A stretch of 11,477 nt of DNA from Accumulibacter sp. (GCA_003538495.1 DPSD01000129.1:1-11477), one strand, 5' to 3'. Positions 1 through 8,855 are shown, counted from the stretch's first letter. The notes: generated from the sequence alone by a model not told the origin. Program-made: numbers and translations.

Positions 1-2283
1 TCGTTCATCGCCAGGAAAGACCTCGACTCCGAGATGAGCGTCGTCCGCAATGAATTCGAAATGGGAGAAAACAACCCGTCCAGCGTGATGCTGAAACGGA
101 TGCAATCGATGCTCTTCGACTGGCACAACTATCGCCACAACACCATCGGTGCCCGCAGCGACATCGAGAACGTCAGGATCGAGAACCTGCAGGCCTTCTA
201 TCGGCAGTTCTACCAGCCGGACAATGCGGTTCTCACGGTCGCCGGCAAGTTCGACGAGCAGCAGGCGGTCAAGTGGATTGTCGCCAGTTTTGGCAGGCTG
301 CCGAAGCCGACGCGCGAATTACCGACGTCATGGACTGTCGAGCCGACCGCCGACGGCGAGCGCCAGTTCGCGATCCGCCGCAAAGGCGAGATCCAGCTCG
401 TGACCCTCGCTTACCGCACGCCGTCGAGCCTGCACGCCGACTCGGACGCCGTCGCGATGGCCAGCGAGATCCTCGGCGACACGCCGAACGGTCGTCTCTA
501 CAAGGCGCTGGTCCAGCCGGGACTGGCGGCCCAGGTGTTCTCGTTCACTGTCGACGCCCGTCAGCCCGGATTCGTGGTCTTCGGCGCAATGGTCAAGAAG
601 GGCGAGTCGCTGGATCGCGTTCGCGAGCGGATGATCGAGGTGCTCGAAGGCGGCTTCGCCGACGACTCGGCGACCACCGCCGAGCTCGGTCGCGCGGTCG
701 ACCAGGCACGGACGGCTTACGAGCGCGCCCTGGCCGACCCGGAAGTCTTTGCGGTGATGCTGTCCGAGTACATCGCGCTGGGCGACTGGCGGCTCTTCTT
801 CCTTGCCCGGGATCAACTGGAGCAGATCACGCCGGCGCAGATCGACGCCGCCGCCAGCAAGTATTTCGTGCGCGACAACCGAGTGCTGGGCACCTTCATC
901 CCCGAGGATTCGCCGCAGCGCGCGGTGATCACCGAGGCGCCGAGCGCTGCCGAACTGCTGGCGAACTTCAAGCCGCAGGAAAAGGGCGACGCCGGCGAGG
1001 CTTTCGACGCCTCGCCGGAGAACATCAACCGACGGACCGACCTGCCGAGCTTTGGTGCGCTGAAGGTCGCGCTGCTGCCGAAGAAGAACCGCGGCCAGAC
1101 GGTGAACGTGGCCATCAGATTCCGTTGGGGTGACCAGGACTCGCTGCGCAATCGCGCGGTGGCCGGCGGCCTGGCGGTGGCCATGCTGGCGCGCGGCACC
1201 AGCCAGCTGACCCGCCAGCAGATCGCCGACGAACTCACCCGTCTGAAGGTCAACGGCGACCTGAGCCACTTCGAGACCACCCGCGACCATCTCCCCGAAG
1301 CACTCCGCCTCGTGGCGCAACTGTTCCACGACGCGAGCTTCCCGGCGGCCGAGTTCGAAGAACTCAAACGCCAGACCCTGACCGCCATGCAGGCCCAGCT
1401 CGACAATCCTCAGGAACTTTCTCGCGACGCACTGACCGCCCACTTCAACACCTATCCCCCCGGCGACCCGCGTTACCACGCGCAGTTGACCGAGCGCATC
1501 GAACAGCTGCGCCAGACGACACTCGAGCAGGTCACCGCTTATCACCGCCAGCTGATCGGCACGGCGCGCGGCGAAATCGCGATCGTTGGCGACTTTGATG
1601 AAAAAGCCATCGTCGACGAGCTCAAGCGGCTTTTCCCGGAGTACGTCTCCCGCTCGCCGTATGGCCGCGTCGACCGCGAGTACCGCAAGGTTGACCCTCA
1701 GCGCCTCGTGATCGACACCCCCGACAAGGAAAACGCCTTCGTGCGCGCCCGTCTCGACCTCATGTTGCGCGACGATGACCCCGACGCCCCGGCCCTCTAC
1801 CTGGCCAATGACATCTTTGGCGGCACCACCGGGTTGTCCAGCCGACTGCTGGATCGCCTGCGCCAGAAGGACGGACTCAGCTACAGCGTCGGTTCGTCGC
1901 TGTCGGTCGGCAGCCGCGAGCGTCTGTCGACCTGGACCTTTGCGGCGATGGCCGCGCCGCAGAACACCAACCGCGCCGAACAGGCTTTCCTGGAGGAGTT
2001 GCGGCGTGCGCGCGCTGACGGCTTCACGGCGGAAGAGGTCGCCGAAGCCAAGAAGGGGCTCCTTCAAGCACGCGCCGTCGAACGTTCACAGGACGGCGCG
2101 GTCGCTTCCCGCTGGGTCTCGTTTCTCGACCTCGGCCGCGACTGGCAGTTTTCGAAGGACTTCGAGGACAAGATCATGGCGCTCACCCAGGAACGGGTCA
2201 ACGCCGCTTTCCGCAAGTACATCGACCCCGAGCAGCTGACGCTGGTCGTCGCCACCGACGTCAGCAAGGGGAACGCAAACTGA
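1..2283 (+). CDS. M16 family zinc metallopeptidase, 5' partial
   Basis: The reading frame is open from base 1, so the ATG at 34 is an internal methionine and the gene begins upstream of the window. About 760 residues are visible. The N-terminal HxxEH zinc motif and any signal peptide are missing. The stretch reading VVRNEFEMGENNP fits the region that supplies the distal zinc-ligand glutamate (about visible residue 18). Two peptidase half-domains follow. The first ends in an M16 C-type domain with the GRLYKALVQPGLA segment. The second, inactive-type half carries the typical GGTTGLSSRLLDRLRQKDGLSYSV-like signature near visible residues 606-630 (split here only in description). Family knowledge: such pitrilysin/processing-peptidase relatives in Proteobacteria are usually periplasmic or membrane-anchored and cleave peptides inside a clam-shell chamber. 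The gene converges on mscL with a 33-bp gap. The family call is firm; substrate is unknown. Confidence 0.93.
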   Translation, partial: SFIARKDLDSEMSVVRNEFEMGENNPSSVMLKRMQSMLFDWHNYRHNTIGARSDIENVRIENLQAFYRQFYQPDNAVLTVAGKFDEQQAVKWIVASFGRLPKPTRELPTSWTVEPTADGERQFAIRRKGEIQLVTLAYRTPSSLHADSDAVAMASEILGDTPNGRLYKALVQPGLAAQVFSFTVDARQPGFVVFGAMVKKGESLDRVRERMIEVLEGGFADDSATTAELGRAVDQARTAYERALADPEVFAVMLSEYIALGDWRLFFLARDQLEQITPAQIDAAASKYFVRDNRVLGTFIPEDSPQRAVITEAPSAAELLANFKPQEKGDAGEAFDASPENINRRTDLPSFGALKVALLPKKNRGQTVNVAIRFRWGDQDSLRNRAVAGGLAVAMLARGTSQLTRQQIADELTRLKVNGDLSHFETTRDHLPEALRLVAQLFHDASFPAAEFEELKRQTLTAMQAQLDNPQELSRDALTAHFNTYPPGDPRYHAQLTERIEQLRQTTLEQVTAYHRQLIGTARGEIAIVGDFDEKAIVDELKRLFPEYVSRSPYGRVDREYRKVDPQRLVIDTPDKENAFVRARLDLMLRDDDPDAPALYLANDIFGGTTGLSSRLLDRLRQKDGLSYSVGSSLSVGSRERLSTWTFAAMAAPQNTNRAEQAFLEELRRARADGFTAEEVAEAKKGLLQARAVERSQDGAVASRWVSFLDLGRDWQFSKDFEDKIMALTQERVNAAFRKYIDPEQLTLVVATDVSKGNAN

Positions 2284-2316
2284 CGACGGCGGGCGGCCAC
2301 GCCGGCCGACCACCGA

Positions 2317-2751
2317 CTACTTCTTCAAGCTGTCACGAATCTCGCGCAACAGCACGACCTCCTCAGCCGGCTCCGGGGCTGCTGCCGGCGCGGCCGGCGG
2401 CTCGCTCTTCCTGAGCCGATTCACCTGCTTGACCATCACGAAGATGATGAAGGCCAGGATGATGAAATTGACCAGGATGGTCAGGAAGTGGCCGTAGGCG
2501 AAAACCGGAACCTGCGCCTTTTTCAACGCGTCGAGCGTCGTCGCGGTCCCTTCAGGAACGCTGCCCAGGACCACGAACATCCCCGAAAAGTCGAGCTTGC
2601 CACCCATGATCAAGGCCACCACCGGCATGATCAGATCGCCGACGATCGCTTCGACGATCTTGCCAAAAGCGCCGCCGATGATCACGCCGACGGCGAGATC
2701 CATGACGTTGCCTTTCATTGCGAACTCTTTGAACTCCTGCAGCATGCTCAT
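2317..2751 (-). CDS. mscL: Large-conductance mechanosensitive channel MscL
   Basis: This encodes 144 residues, close to the usual 130-150 of MscL. The N-terminal amphipathic segment [15 protein letters not shown] leads into the highly conserved first transmembrane helix ([16 protein letters not shown], about residues 18-33). A periplasmic loop follows, then a second membrane helix (about 92-113), an Ala/Pro-rich linker, and the conserved cytoplasmic helix [15 protein letters not shown]. MscL is the homopentameric inner-membrane valve that opens under high membrane tension and saves cells from hypo-osmotic lysis. The start at 2751 is chosen because AAAGGA lies 5 nt upstream and the protein then begins exactly at the family N-terminus. 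A longer frame from a TTG at 2868 would add 39 residues unlike any MscL. The gene lies 113 bp downstream of the aminotransferase on the same strand and may share its transcript. Confidence 0.97.
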   Translation of the reverse strand: MSMLQEFKEFAMKGNVMDLAVGVIIGGAFGKIVEAIVGDLIMPVVALIMGGKLDFSGMFVVLGSVPEGTATTLDALKKAQVPVFAYGHFLTILVNFIILAFIIFVMVKQVNRLRKSEPPAAPAAAPEPAEEVVLLREIRDSLKK

Positions 2752-2756
2752 GCTGT

Positions 2757-2762
2757 TCCTTT
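2757..2762 (-). promoter_or_regulatory. Ribosome binding site that fixes the mscL start
   Basis: AAAGGA on the minus strand ends 5 nt before the ATG at 2751. It supports this start over the in-frame ATG two codons later and over the TTG at 2868. Confidence 0.7.
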
Positions 2763-2864
2763 GCCGGTCGTTGAAAAAAAAGTTCTCGAAAGCCGCATCT
2801 GCTGGCTCGGCGCGGTGCGGTGCGCAATCGCTGCCGCCCGTTTGCCGGCAGGCTTTGGCCCCGG

Positions 2865-4022
2865 TCAAACGCCGCGCAGTCTTTCGCCCGCGGCGGCCAG
2901 CGTCGCCTCCTGCTTGGCGAAGCAGAAGCGGACGACACGGTCGTCGTGCCCGTGATGATTGAAGACCGATACCGGGATCACCGCCACCCCCACCTCGCGG
3001 GTCAGCCAGTACGCGAAATCCCGATCAGGCAGGTCGGAAATGGCGCTGTAGCGTGCCAGTTGAAAGTAGCTGCCGCGGCACGGCAGCAATTCGAAGCGCG
3101 AGTGGTGCAACTGCGCGCGAAAGAATTCGCGCTTCTGCTGGTAGAACGCGGCCAGCCCGAGGTGGCGAGAAGCGTCGCGCATGTACTCGGCAATCCCCAA
3201 CTGGCACGGCGTATTGACCGTGAACACGTTGAACTGATGGACCTTGCGGAACTCGCTCATCAGTTCCTGCGCGCCGAGCACGTAACCGATCTTCCAGCCG
3301 GTGATGTGGTAGGTCTTGCCAAAGGACGACACGACGATGCTGCGGGCGGCCAGTTCGGGATGGCTGGCGACGCTTTGGTGCCGCACGCCGTCGAAAACGA
3401 TGTGCTCGTAGACCTCGTCGGAGAGCACCACGATATTGGTTCCGCGCGTCAGGGCCGCCAGTTGCTCCAGATCGTCGGCGTCCAACAGGCTGCCGCTGGG
3501 GTTGTGCGGCGAATTGATGATGATCATCCGCGTGCGCGGGCTGAGCAGCGAACGCAGTTGCTGCCAGTCCGGCCGGTAATCCGGAAAAGCCAGCCTGGCG
3601 TAGACCGCCTGGCCGCCGACGGTCTCGATCGCAGGCACATAGCTGTCGTAGACCGGCTCGAAGACGATCACCTCGTCGCCATGGCGGACGAAGGCCGCGA
3701 TGGCGGTGAAGATCGCCTGCGTGGCGCCGGCGGTGACGGTGATTTCGTGCTCGGCGTCGTAGGATGCGCCGTAGAGCGCCGCCACCTTGCCGGCAATCGC
3801 GGCCCGCAATTCGGGGACTCCGGCCATCGGCGGGGACTGGTTGCGCCCGTCGCGCATCGCCCGCAAGGCGGCGTCGAACAAGGCCGCGTCCGCCTGAAAA
3901 TCCGGAAAACCCTGCGACAGGTTGATCGCCCCGCAGTCGGCGGCGAGTTTGGACATCACGGTGAAGATCGTCGTCCCCACCCGGGGGAGTTTCGAATCAA
4001 TGACGACAGATGACTGGCGCAT
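2865..4022 (-). CDS. ybdL: Methionine/aromatic aminotransferase, YbdL type (PLP, fold type I)
   Basis: This encodes 385 residues that match the E. coli YbdL pattern almost end to end: the SKLPxxGTTIFTxMS N-terminus, [10 protein letters not shown] (about 33-42), [12 protein letters not shown], and SPHNPSG with the PLP-contacting Asn at 174. SDEVYEH follows with Asp202 and Tyr205, then [16 protein letters not shown] with the Schiff-base lysine at 236, and RFCFAK with the substrate-carboxylate arginine at 365. Family knowledge: YbdL prefers methionine, then histidine and phenylalanine, as amino donors. The expected role here is cytoplasmic 2-oxo acid transamination, for example of 4-methylthio-2-oxobutyrate. 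The start at 4022 aligns with the family start although the Shine-Dalgarno is weak. A good sigma-70-like promoter lies 42 bp upstream. The gene is divergent from the PHB depolymerase gene. Some such enzymes also act as kynurenine aminotransferases. Confidence 0.93.
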   Translation of the reverse strand: MRQSSVVIDSKLPRVGTTIFTVMSKLAADCGAINLSQGFPDFQADAALFDAALRAMRDGRNQSPPMAGVPELRAAIAGKVAALYGASYDAEHEITVTAGATQAIFTAIAAFVRHGDEVIVFEPVYDSYVPAIETVGGQAVYARLAFPDYRPDWQQLRSLLSPRTRMIIINSPHNPSGSLLDADDLEQLAALTRGTNIVVLSDEVYEHIVFDGVRHQSVASHPELAARSIVVSSFGKTYHITGWKIGYVLGAQELMSEFRKVHQFNVFTVNTPCQLGIAEYMRDASRHLGLAAFYQQKREFFRAQLHHSRFELLPCRGSYFQLARYSAISDLPDRDFAYWLTREVGVAVIPVSVFNHHGHDDRVVRFCFAKQEATLAAAGERLRGV

Positions 4023-4063
4023 GGCAATCCGCGCTGGGCACGGTGATCGGTGAGAAGGCGCCT

Positions 4064-4092
4064 AGTGTAGGGTTGCCCTGCCGATGAAACAA
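4064..4092 (-). promoter_or_regulatory. Candidate sigma-70 promoter for the ybdL-type gene
   Basis: On the minus strand TTGTTT (4092-4087) and TACACT (4069-4064) are separated by exactly 17 bp. The predicted transcription start near 4057 would give a leader of about 35 nt. Each hexamer matches consensus at about 4 of 6 positions. Confidence 0.5.
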
Positions 4093-4196
4093 GGCCGGCG
4101 GCAGCGCAGCAACGGCTGACGGCGCGCGTCGGGCTGATCAACGGCGAGGCGATCTGATAGCATTCACCAATCAAGCGCTCTCAGGACGCCCCCTTC

Positions 4197-5255
4197 ATGA
4201 CCACCGCCGCCACCGCCCTGCGCAGCCTGTCGACCGCTGTCATCGTGCTGACCCTGCGCAGTGCCAGCGCCGCGGCACCGCTGCCGGCACTCGGCGCCGA
4301 CCTGAGCCAGCTGACGGTTTCCGGTGTTTCATCCGGCGGCTACATGGCGGTCCAGTTCCAGGTGGCGCACTCGAAGCTGGTGCGCGGCGCTGGCGTGATC
4401 GCCGGCGGCCCGTACGACTGCGCCGAGGGCTCAACCCGGCTGGCGCTGACGCGTTGCATGTCGCCGTCGTCGTGGGCAGCGCTGCCATCGGTGGCGGAAC
4501 TGCGCGCCAGGGCGGAGAAGCTGGCCGGCGCCGGCCGCATCGACCCGCTCGACAACTTGCGCGACGACCAGGCATGGCTGTTCTCGGGCGGCAAGGACGA
4601 CACCGTGGCGACGGCGGTAGTGGACCGGCTGGCAGCGTTCTACGGTCAGTGGATGACGCCGGCAGCGATTCGCTTCGTCAAGCTGCCCGAAGCCGGGCAC
4701 GCGATGATCTCGGTCGCCGACCCCCAGGCCAATCCGTGCGCCAGCGCGCAGTCGCCCTACATCAACCGCTGTGGAGACTTCGACGCCGCCGGCGAAATGC
4801 TCACCCACCTGCTTGGCCCGCTGTTGCCACCGACCACCACGACGCAAGGCGAACTGGCAAGCTTCGACCAGCGCCCCTTTGTCGACGGCCCGGCGATCGA
4901 CGCCAGTCTGGCGGACGAGGGCTACCTCTTCGTGCCGCCCGCGTGCCACGCGGGGGCTTGCCGAATCCATGTCGCTTTCCACGGCTGCCGCCAGAGTGCG
5001 GCCCAGATTGGACGACGATTCGTGGAAGGCGCCGGCTACAACGGATGGGCGGCCAGCAACCGGATCATCGTCCTCTACCCGCAGGTGGCTCCGCGCTATG
5101 GCGCAGCGATGGGGTCATGGAAGTGGCTGAACAACCCGTTTGCCTGCTGGGACTGGTGGGGCTATTCGGGCAACGACTATCCCACCCGCCAAGGACCGCA
5201 GATCAACGCCGTGCGCACGATGATCGAGCGCCTGGCTGCGCCTCGTCAGCCCTGA
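4197..5255 (+). CDS. Secreted poly(3-hydroxybutyrate) depolymerase, type II catalytic domain
   Basis: This encodes 352 residues with an apparent signal peptide (hydrophobic core about 13-20, cleavage likely near residues 25-27 after an ASA-like site). The lipase box GVSSG places the nucleophile at Ser45. The acid is Asp134 or Asp135 in SGGKDDTV, and the base is His168 in EAGHAM. The oxyanion-hole histidine is His262 in VAFHGCRQS. Having the oxyanion histidine after the triad, not before it, is the hallmark of the circularly permuted type II PHB depolymerase domain. Eight cysteines suggest disulfides, in line with export. A PPTTTT stretch (211-216) looks like a linker between the triad part and the oxyanion part. 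No fibronectin-like or substrate-binding domain follows, as in short periplasmic depolymerases such as that of Rhodospirillum rubrum. Expected reaction: hydrolysis of PHB to 3-hydroxybutyrate oligomers and monomers. The ribosome site (AGGA, 10 nt away) is weak. It converges on the glsB-like gene with an 18-bp gap. Confidence 0.87.
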   Translation: MTTAATALRSLSTAVIVLTLRSASAAAPLPALGADLSQLTVSGVSSGGYMAVQFQVAHSKLVRGAGVIAGGPYDCAEGSTRLALTRCMSPSSWAALPSVAELRARAEKLAGAGRIDPLDNLRDDQAWLFSGGKDDTVATAVVDRLAAFYGQWMTPAAIRFVKLPEAGHAMISVADPQANPCASAQSPYINRCGDFDAAGEMLTHLLGPLLPPTTTTQGELASFDQRPFVDGPAIDASLADEGYLFVPPACHAGACRIHVAFHGCRQSAAQIGRRFVEGAGYNGWAASNRIIVLYPQVAPRYGAAMGSWKWLNNPFACWDWWGYSGNDYPTRQGPQINAVRTMIERLAAPRQP

Positions 5256-5273
5256 GCCGGCCAACGGCGACGC

Positions 5274-5516
5274 TCAGCGGCGAAGCTTGCCGTAGATCAC
5301 CAGCAGGATTACCGACATGATCACCGAGGCGATGAAGCCGGCCCCCTCGCCAGCGCGGTACCAGCCGAGGAACTGTCCAACCACCCCGGCAGAAAACGAC
5401 CCGGCAATGCCGAGCACGACGGTAACCACGAAGCCCATGTTTTCCCTGCCGGGATGGATCAGCTTGGCAATCACGCCAATGACAAAACCCAGAACGACGG
5501 TCCACAGAATTCCCAT
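5274..5516 (-). CDS. GlsB/YeaQ/YmgE family small membrane protein
   Basis: This encodes 80 residues, the typical length of this family (Pfam 'transglycosylase-associated protein'). Three membrane segments are visible at about 3-20, 27-49 and 58-76, with Gly-rich turns (GFVIGVIAKLI, GIAGSFSAGVVGQFLGW) and a basic C-terminus ending KLRR. AAAGG lies about 8 nt before the ATG. Members are inner-membrane proteins often induced by stress; the enzymatic name is historical and no transglycosylase activity is implied. The gene starts 69 bp downstream of the LysM gene on the same strand, and no good promoter was found between them, so the two are probably co-transcribed. Confidence 0.9.
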   Translation of the reverse strand: MGILWTVVLGFVIGVIAKLIHPGRENMGFVVTVVLGIAGSFSAGVVGQFLGWYRAGEGAGFIASVIMSVILLVIYGKLRR

Positions 5517-5585
5517 CGCCGACCTTTAGTCAATCAATGTGTTAGCAGGCAGCAGGCCGTACGCGTCCAGCAAGCGCGACGGGCA

Positions 5586-6098
5586 TCACAGGGGCGGGAT
5601 GCGCAGGACCTGGCCGGGGTAGATCTTGTCCGGGTGGCCGAGCATCGGCCTGTTGGCCTCGAAAATCAGCATGTACTTGTTGGCGTTTTCGTAGTGCAGT
5701 TTTGCGATCCGCGACAGATTGTCACCCGCAACGACGGTGTAGAACATCGCTTCCGGCTCGCTCTGGTCGACCGACATCATGTCATTGACCCTGGAAACGC
5801 CGGTCACGTTGCCGCAGCAGAGCAAAATCTTCTCCTTGCTGGCCTGGTCACCGGCGACACCGAAGACCGTCGCCGTACCGCTTGCGCCGTCAAAAGTCAC
5901 GGTCAGCCCGGTAACCGGCAGGCCCTGGGTATTGACGTAAGCTTCGATGGCATCGCCGGCGCTGCGGTTCAACTCGCTCAGCCTGGCCGCGGCCGCCTCG
6001 TCATCGGGCGCGCGGTCAACGGCCGTCGACGCGGCCTCCGCATCCTGGGAGCGAAAAAGCTTCTCACCTGCCTCCTTGACGAAATCAAATAAGCCCAT
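5586..6098 (-). CDS. BON-LysM domain protein, Kbp/YgaU-like
   Basis: This encodes 170 residues. The N-terminus MGLFDFVKEAGEKLF matches the typical start of Kbp-like proteins. An Ala/Asp/Glu-rich stretch (18-45) is followed by a BON domain (about 47-112, with VTGLTVTFDGASGTATVFG and GVSRVNDMM). A LysM domain (about 119-168, FYTVVAGDNLSRIAKLHYEN ... IYPGQVLRIPPL) closes the protein. E. coli Kbp (149 aa) is a cytoplasmic potassium-binding protein of the same architecture; peptidoglycan binding through LysM is the alternative idea. No signal peptide is visible, which favours a Kbp-like role. The start at 6098 is chosen for its strong GGAGGA site and family fit; the frame stays open upstream to an ATG at 6167, but that lies within the promoter. 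It is probably the first gene of an operon with the glsB-like gene. Confidence 0.9.
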   Translation of the reverse strand: MGLFDFVKEAGEKLFRSQDAEAASTAVDRAPDDEAAAARLSELNRSAGDAIEAYVNTQGLPVTGLTVTFDGASGTATVFGVAGDQASKEKILLCCGNVTGVSRVNDMMSVDQSEPEAMFYTVVAGDNLSRIAKLHYENANKYMLIFEANRPMLGHPDKIYPGQVLRIPPL

Positions 6099-6104
6099 GC
6101 TGTC

Positions 6105-6110
6105 TCCTCC
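6105..6110 (-). promoter_or_regulatory. Strong ribosome binding site fixing the LysM gene start
   Basis: GGAGGA on the minus strand lies 6 nt before the ATG at 6098 (7 nt from the end of GGAGG). It decides against the longer frame that opens at 6167. Confidence 0.75.
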
Positions 6111-6138
6111 GTTGGGGTGGCGCCTTCTGGCACCGCAA

Positions 6139-6167
6139 AGTATCCATGGCCTGACGTTGTTTGGCAA
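6139..6167 (-). promoter_or_regulatory. Candidate sigma-70 promoter for the LysM-glsB pair
   Basis: On the minus strand TTGCCA (6167-6162, 5 of 6 to consensus) and GATACT (6144-6139, 4 of 6) are spaced by exactly 17 bp. The start point near 6132 would leave a leader of about 33 nt before the LysM gene ATG. Confidence 0.6.
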
Positions 6168-6423
6168 ACCGTAGCGAGTCTAGCAGCTTCACGGCCATAG
6201 GCAAAGGCAGCCGGAGGCGCTCCGACGACCGTGACGGCGACGAAGCACGGCAGGCACGCGCCGTATCAAGGGAGATTACGCTGCTGCCGGCGCCTGGCCG
6301 GTTCTACCGGCGCGTTGCTGTATATACTTGCGCAGCATGCTGTCGCGATGAGCGCCGCCACGTACAGCCACAGCATCGTGTCAGACGATCACGCCCCTAA
6401 AAAACTCTCCTGGAGAAATATTC
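6168..6423 (+). promoter_or_regulatory. Leader region of the CoA-transferase gene with a possible -10
   Basis: The whole divergent gap is 325 bp (6099-6423). Beyond the LysM promoter it contains a good -10-like TATACT at 6323-6328, about 100 bp before the CoA-transferase ATG, but no convincing -35 at 16-18 bp spacing. A clear GGAG Shine-Dalgarno lies 8 nt before the ATG at 6424. I see no gene, terminator or sigma-54 site here. Confidence 0.3.
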
Positions 6424-8427
6424 ATGCCGCTTGCCACCCATCCCATGGCCTCGTCGCTGCGCGCGTCGGACACCGGAAAGGTCGTTTCCGCGGAAGACGC
6501 GGTACGGCTGATCGAGGACGGTGACACCGTCGCCACCGGCGGTTTTGTCGGCATCGGCTTCGCCGAGAACATCGCCGTCGCACTGGAGAAACGCTTCCTC
6601 CAGGCGGCCAGTGACGACGCCAAGGGTCTCGGAAGTCCGCGCGACCTGACCCTGGTGTACGCCGCCGGACAGGGCGACGGCAAGGAGCGGGGACTCAACC
6701 ACCTCGGCCATGACGGCCTGGTCGGCCGGGTCATCGGTGGTCACTGGGGACTGGTGCCAGCGCTGCAGAAACTGGCGGTGGCCAATCGCGTCCAGGCCTA
6801 CAACCTGCCGCAAGGGGTGATCGCCCACCTCTTCCGCGACATTGCCGCGGGCAAGCCGGGAACGATCAGCCGGGTCGGGCTGGGGACCTTCGTCGACCCG
6901 CGCTTCGGCGGCGGCAGGCTGAACGAGATGACCACCGTAGACATCGTTCGGCTGATGGAGATCGACGGCGAGGAGTACCTGTTCTACAAGGCCTTCCCGA
7001 TCGATGTCGGGATCATTCGCGGCACCACGGCCGATCCCGATGGCAACGTCACGATGGAAAAGGAGGCGCTGACACTGGAAGCGCAGGCGATCGCCATGGC
7101 CGCCCGAAACTCGGGCGGGATCGTCATCGTGCAGGTCGAGCGCATTGCCGAACGCGGCACCCTGAACCCCCGTCAGGTGAAAGTGCCTGGCATCCTGGTC
7201 GATTGCGTGGTCGTCGCCGAAAAACCCGAATACCACATGCAGACCTTTTCCGAGCAGTACAGCGCGGCTTTCGCCGGTGAGATCAAGGTGCCGATGTCGG
7301 CCATTCCGGCGATGCCGATGAGCGAGCGCAAGATCATCGTCCGTCGGGCCGCCTTCGAGCTGCGGCCGAATGCCGTGGTCAATCTCGGCATCGGGATGCC
7401 GGAAGGCGTCGCCAGCATCGCCGCCGAGGAACAGATCGCCGACCTGATGACGATGACCGCCGAGCCCGGCGTAATCGGCGGCATCCCGGCCGGCGGCCTG
7501 AGCTTCGGAGCGGCGACCAACGCGCAAGCGATCATCGACCAGCCCAGCCAGTTCGACTTCTACGACGGTGGCGGCCTGGATATCGCCTTCCTCGGGCTGG
7601 CGCAGGCCGACCGGCAGGGCAACCTCAATGTTTCGAAGTTCGGCCCTCGTCTGGCGGGCGCCGGCGGCTTCATCAACATCTCGCAGAACGCCAAGAAAGT
7701 GGTCTTCGTCGGCACCTTTACCGCCGGCGCGCTGGAAGTCGCTCTCGACGACGGCAAGCTGCGCATCGTGCAGGACGGCAAGGCGCGCAAGTTCGTCGAA
7801 GAGGTCGAGCACCGGACCTTCAGCGGCGCCCAGGCTCGCAAGAGTGGTCTGACCGTCCTCTACGTGACCGAACGCTGCGTCTTCAGGTTATGCCCGGAGG
7901 GCCTGGAGCTGATCGAGATCGCCCCGGGTGTCGATCTGCAGAGTGACATCCTCGACAAGATGGACTTCGTGCCAATCATGCACGGCCAACCGGCGCTGAT
8001 GGACAGCCGGATTTTCCGGGAGGAGCCGATGAAGCTGCGGGCGGAGATGCTCGAGATTCCGATGGCCGAACGCCTGTCTTACGATCAGCGGAAGAACATC
8101 TTCTTCCTCAACTTCGAAGGACTCAGCGTTCGTACCACGGATGACATCGCCCGGCTTCGACAGGCCATCGGGGAGAAACTCGGGCCGATCGGCCACAAGG
8201 TCTACGCGATCGTCAACTACGACCGCTTTTCGATCGTCCCCGAACTGGTCGACGACTACATCGACATGGTCAAGGAAGTCGTCGACACCTACTACCACAA
8301 CGTCACCCGCTTCACCTCGAATACCTTCCTGCGCGCCAGACTCGGCGAGGCTCTCGAAAAGCGAAAAATCGCTGCCCGCAGCTACGAAACCGCCGCCGAG
8401 GCCGAAGCGCACCTCAGGCCGAAATGA
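6424..8427 (+). CDS. Acyl-CoA:acetate/3-ketoacid CoA-transferase (family I, fused alpha-beta)
   Basis: This encodes 667 residues. The alpha half begins with a family I signature ([17 protein letters not shown], Gly39-Gly40-Phe41). The beta half has [15 protein letters not shown] (about 322-336) and TAEPGVIGG with the presumed catalytic glutamate at 347, which forms the covalent glutamyl-CoA intermediate. Fused enzymes of this sort (propionate CoA-transferase, YdiF) usually have about 520-540 residues. Here an extra C-terminal region (about 556-667, from [11 protein letters not shown] to the end) extends the protein. Expected reaction: CoA exchange between a short acyl-CoA and acetate, propionate or an acetoacetate-type acid in the cytoplasm, which suits volatile fatty acid uptake and PHA precursor supply. 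The exact acyl substrate cannot be read from sequence. A diverged, shortened copy lies at about 9981-10594. Confidence 0.92.
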   Translation: MPLATHPMASSLRASDTGKVVSAEDAVRLIEDGDTVATGGFVGIGFAENIAVALEKRFLQAASDDAKGLGSPRDLTLVYAAGQGDGKERGLNHLGHDGLVGRVIGGHWGLVPALQKLAVANRVQAYNLPQGVIAHLFRDIAAGKPGTISRVGLGTFVDPRFGGGRLNEMTTVDIVRLMEIDGEEYLFYKAFPIDVGIIRGTTADPDGNVTMEKEALTLEAQAIAMAARNSGGIVIVQVERIAERGTLNPRQVKVPGILVDCVVVAEKPEYHMQTFSEQYSAAFAGEIKVPMSAIPAMPMSERKIIVRRAAFELRPNAVVNLGIGMPEGVASIAAEEQIADLMTMTAEPGVIGGIPAGGLSFGAATNAQAIIDQPSQFDFYDGGGLDIAFLGLAQADRQGNLNVSKFGPRLAGAGGFINISQNAKKVVFVGTFTAGALEVALDDGKLRIVQDGKARKFVEEVEHRTFSGAQARKSGLTVLYVTERCVFRLCPEGLELIEIAPGVDLQSDILDKMDFVPIMHGQPALMDSRIFREEPMKLRAEMLEIPMAERLSYDQRKNIFFLNFEGLSVRTTDDIARLRQAIGEKLGPIGHKVYAIVNYDRFSIVPELVDDYIDMVKEVVDTYYHNVTRFTSNTFLRARLGEALEKRKIAARSYETAAEAEAHLRPK

Positions 8428-8455
8428 CCTGGCTGCAATCCATGCCGCGACCACA

Positions 8456-8480
8456 GCTCCTGGCGGTGCCGGCCAGGAGC
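8456..8480 (+). terminator. Hairpin after the CoA-transferase gene
   Basis: GCTCCTGGC (8456-8464) and GCCAGGAGC (8472-8480) form a perfect 9-bp stem with a 7-nt loop, starting 29 nt after the stop codon. No T-run follows, so intrinsic termination is uncertain. It may instead act as a 3' stabilising structure. Confidence 0.4.
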
Positions 8481-8799
8481 AGCACCGGCCAAAGCTGGGT
8501 GACATGGCTTGGCAAAGGATAGCCGCCCGCCGCCTTTTCAGCCTTGCCAATGGTGGTTTGCGGTGAAAGGGCACGACGGACGCAGCCGGCAGAAACAAGC
8601 CGGCAGGATGAGGTACGCGCAAAGATAGCGGCACAGTGTCGGAAAATTCGTGGGTTCCCCAAGGGATGGCGCACTGAAAGCGCAACCACGCACCGCGTGC
8701 CCCACGGGAACCGGCGCCATCAGAGCAGGACCACCGCGGGTCGGGTGTCAGCGCGGGTCCCGGGCGATCGGCGGAACGGCGCTACAGCACGAGAAGAAA
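8481..8799. other. Intergenic stretch without a recognisable gene
   Basis: The 428-bp gap between the CoA-transferase stop and the PEP-CTERM stop shows open frames on both strands, but their translations are Arg/Pro/Ala-rich, typical of GC-rich shadow frames. Only a short direct repeat was noted (AGCCGGCAG at 8584-8592 and 8598-8606). I see no homology here to the region beyond the CoA-transferase copy. Confidence 0.5.
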
Positions 8800-8835
8800 T
8801 GCGAAAACGGAGAAGCGGCATGCAGCCGCTTCTCC
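8796..8835 (-). terminator. Rho-independent terminator of the PEP-CTERM gene
   Basis: A perfect 11-bp stem (8825-8835 pairing with 8809-8819) with a 5-nt loop is followed on the minus strand by GTTTTCGCATTTCTTC. It lies 20 bp downstream of the stop at 8856. The orientation is clear because the T-rich tract occurs only on the minus-strand side. Confidence 0.8.
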
Positions 8836-8855
8836 AAGCCTCAGTCAGCGCCTTT

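Noticed and set aside
328..2067. Long minus-strand open frame of 579 codons opposite the M16 peptidase.
   Set aside because: It is the antisense shadow of a clearly conserved gene; its translation has no recognisable domain and typical shadow composition.
2289..2311. Small stem CGGCC-N5-GGCCG between the convergent peptidase and mscL genes, considered as a shared terminator.
   Set aside because: Only 5 bp of stem and no T-run on either strand.
2820..4013. Long plus-strand open frame of 397 codons opposite the aminotransferase.
   Set aside because: Antisense shadow; the minus-strand gene carries all the PLP-enzyme motifs.
4023..4196. Search for a promoter of the PHB depolymerase gene.
   Set aside because: No -35/-10 pair with proper spacing and no GG-N10-GC sigma-54 match was found on the plus strand.
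6397..7812. Long minus-strand open frame of 471 codons opposite the CoA-transferase.
   Set aside because: Antisense shadow rich in Asp, Arg, Gly and His; no family features. The similar frame opposite the copy (10082-10552) is its homologue only because the sense strands are homologous.
8584..8606. Tandem-like direct repeat AGCCGGCAG, twice, considered as a repeat element or target-site duplication.
   Set aside because: Only 9 bp with a 5-bp spacer and no mobile-element features around it.
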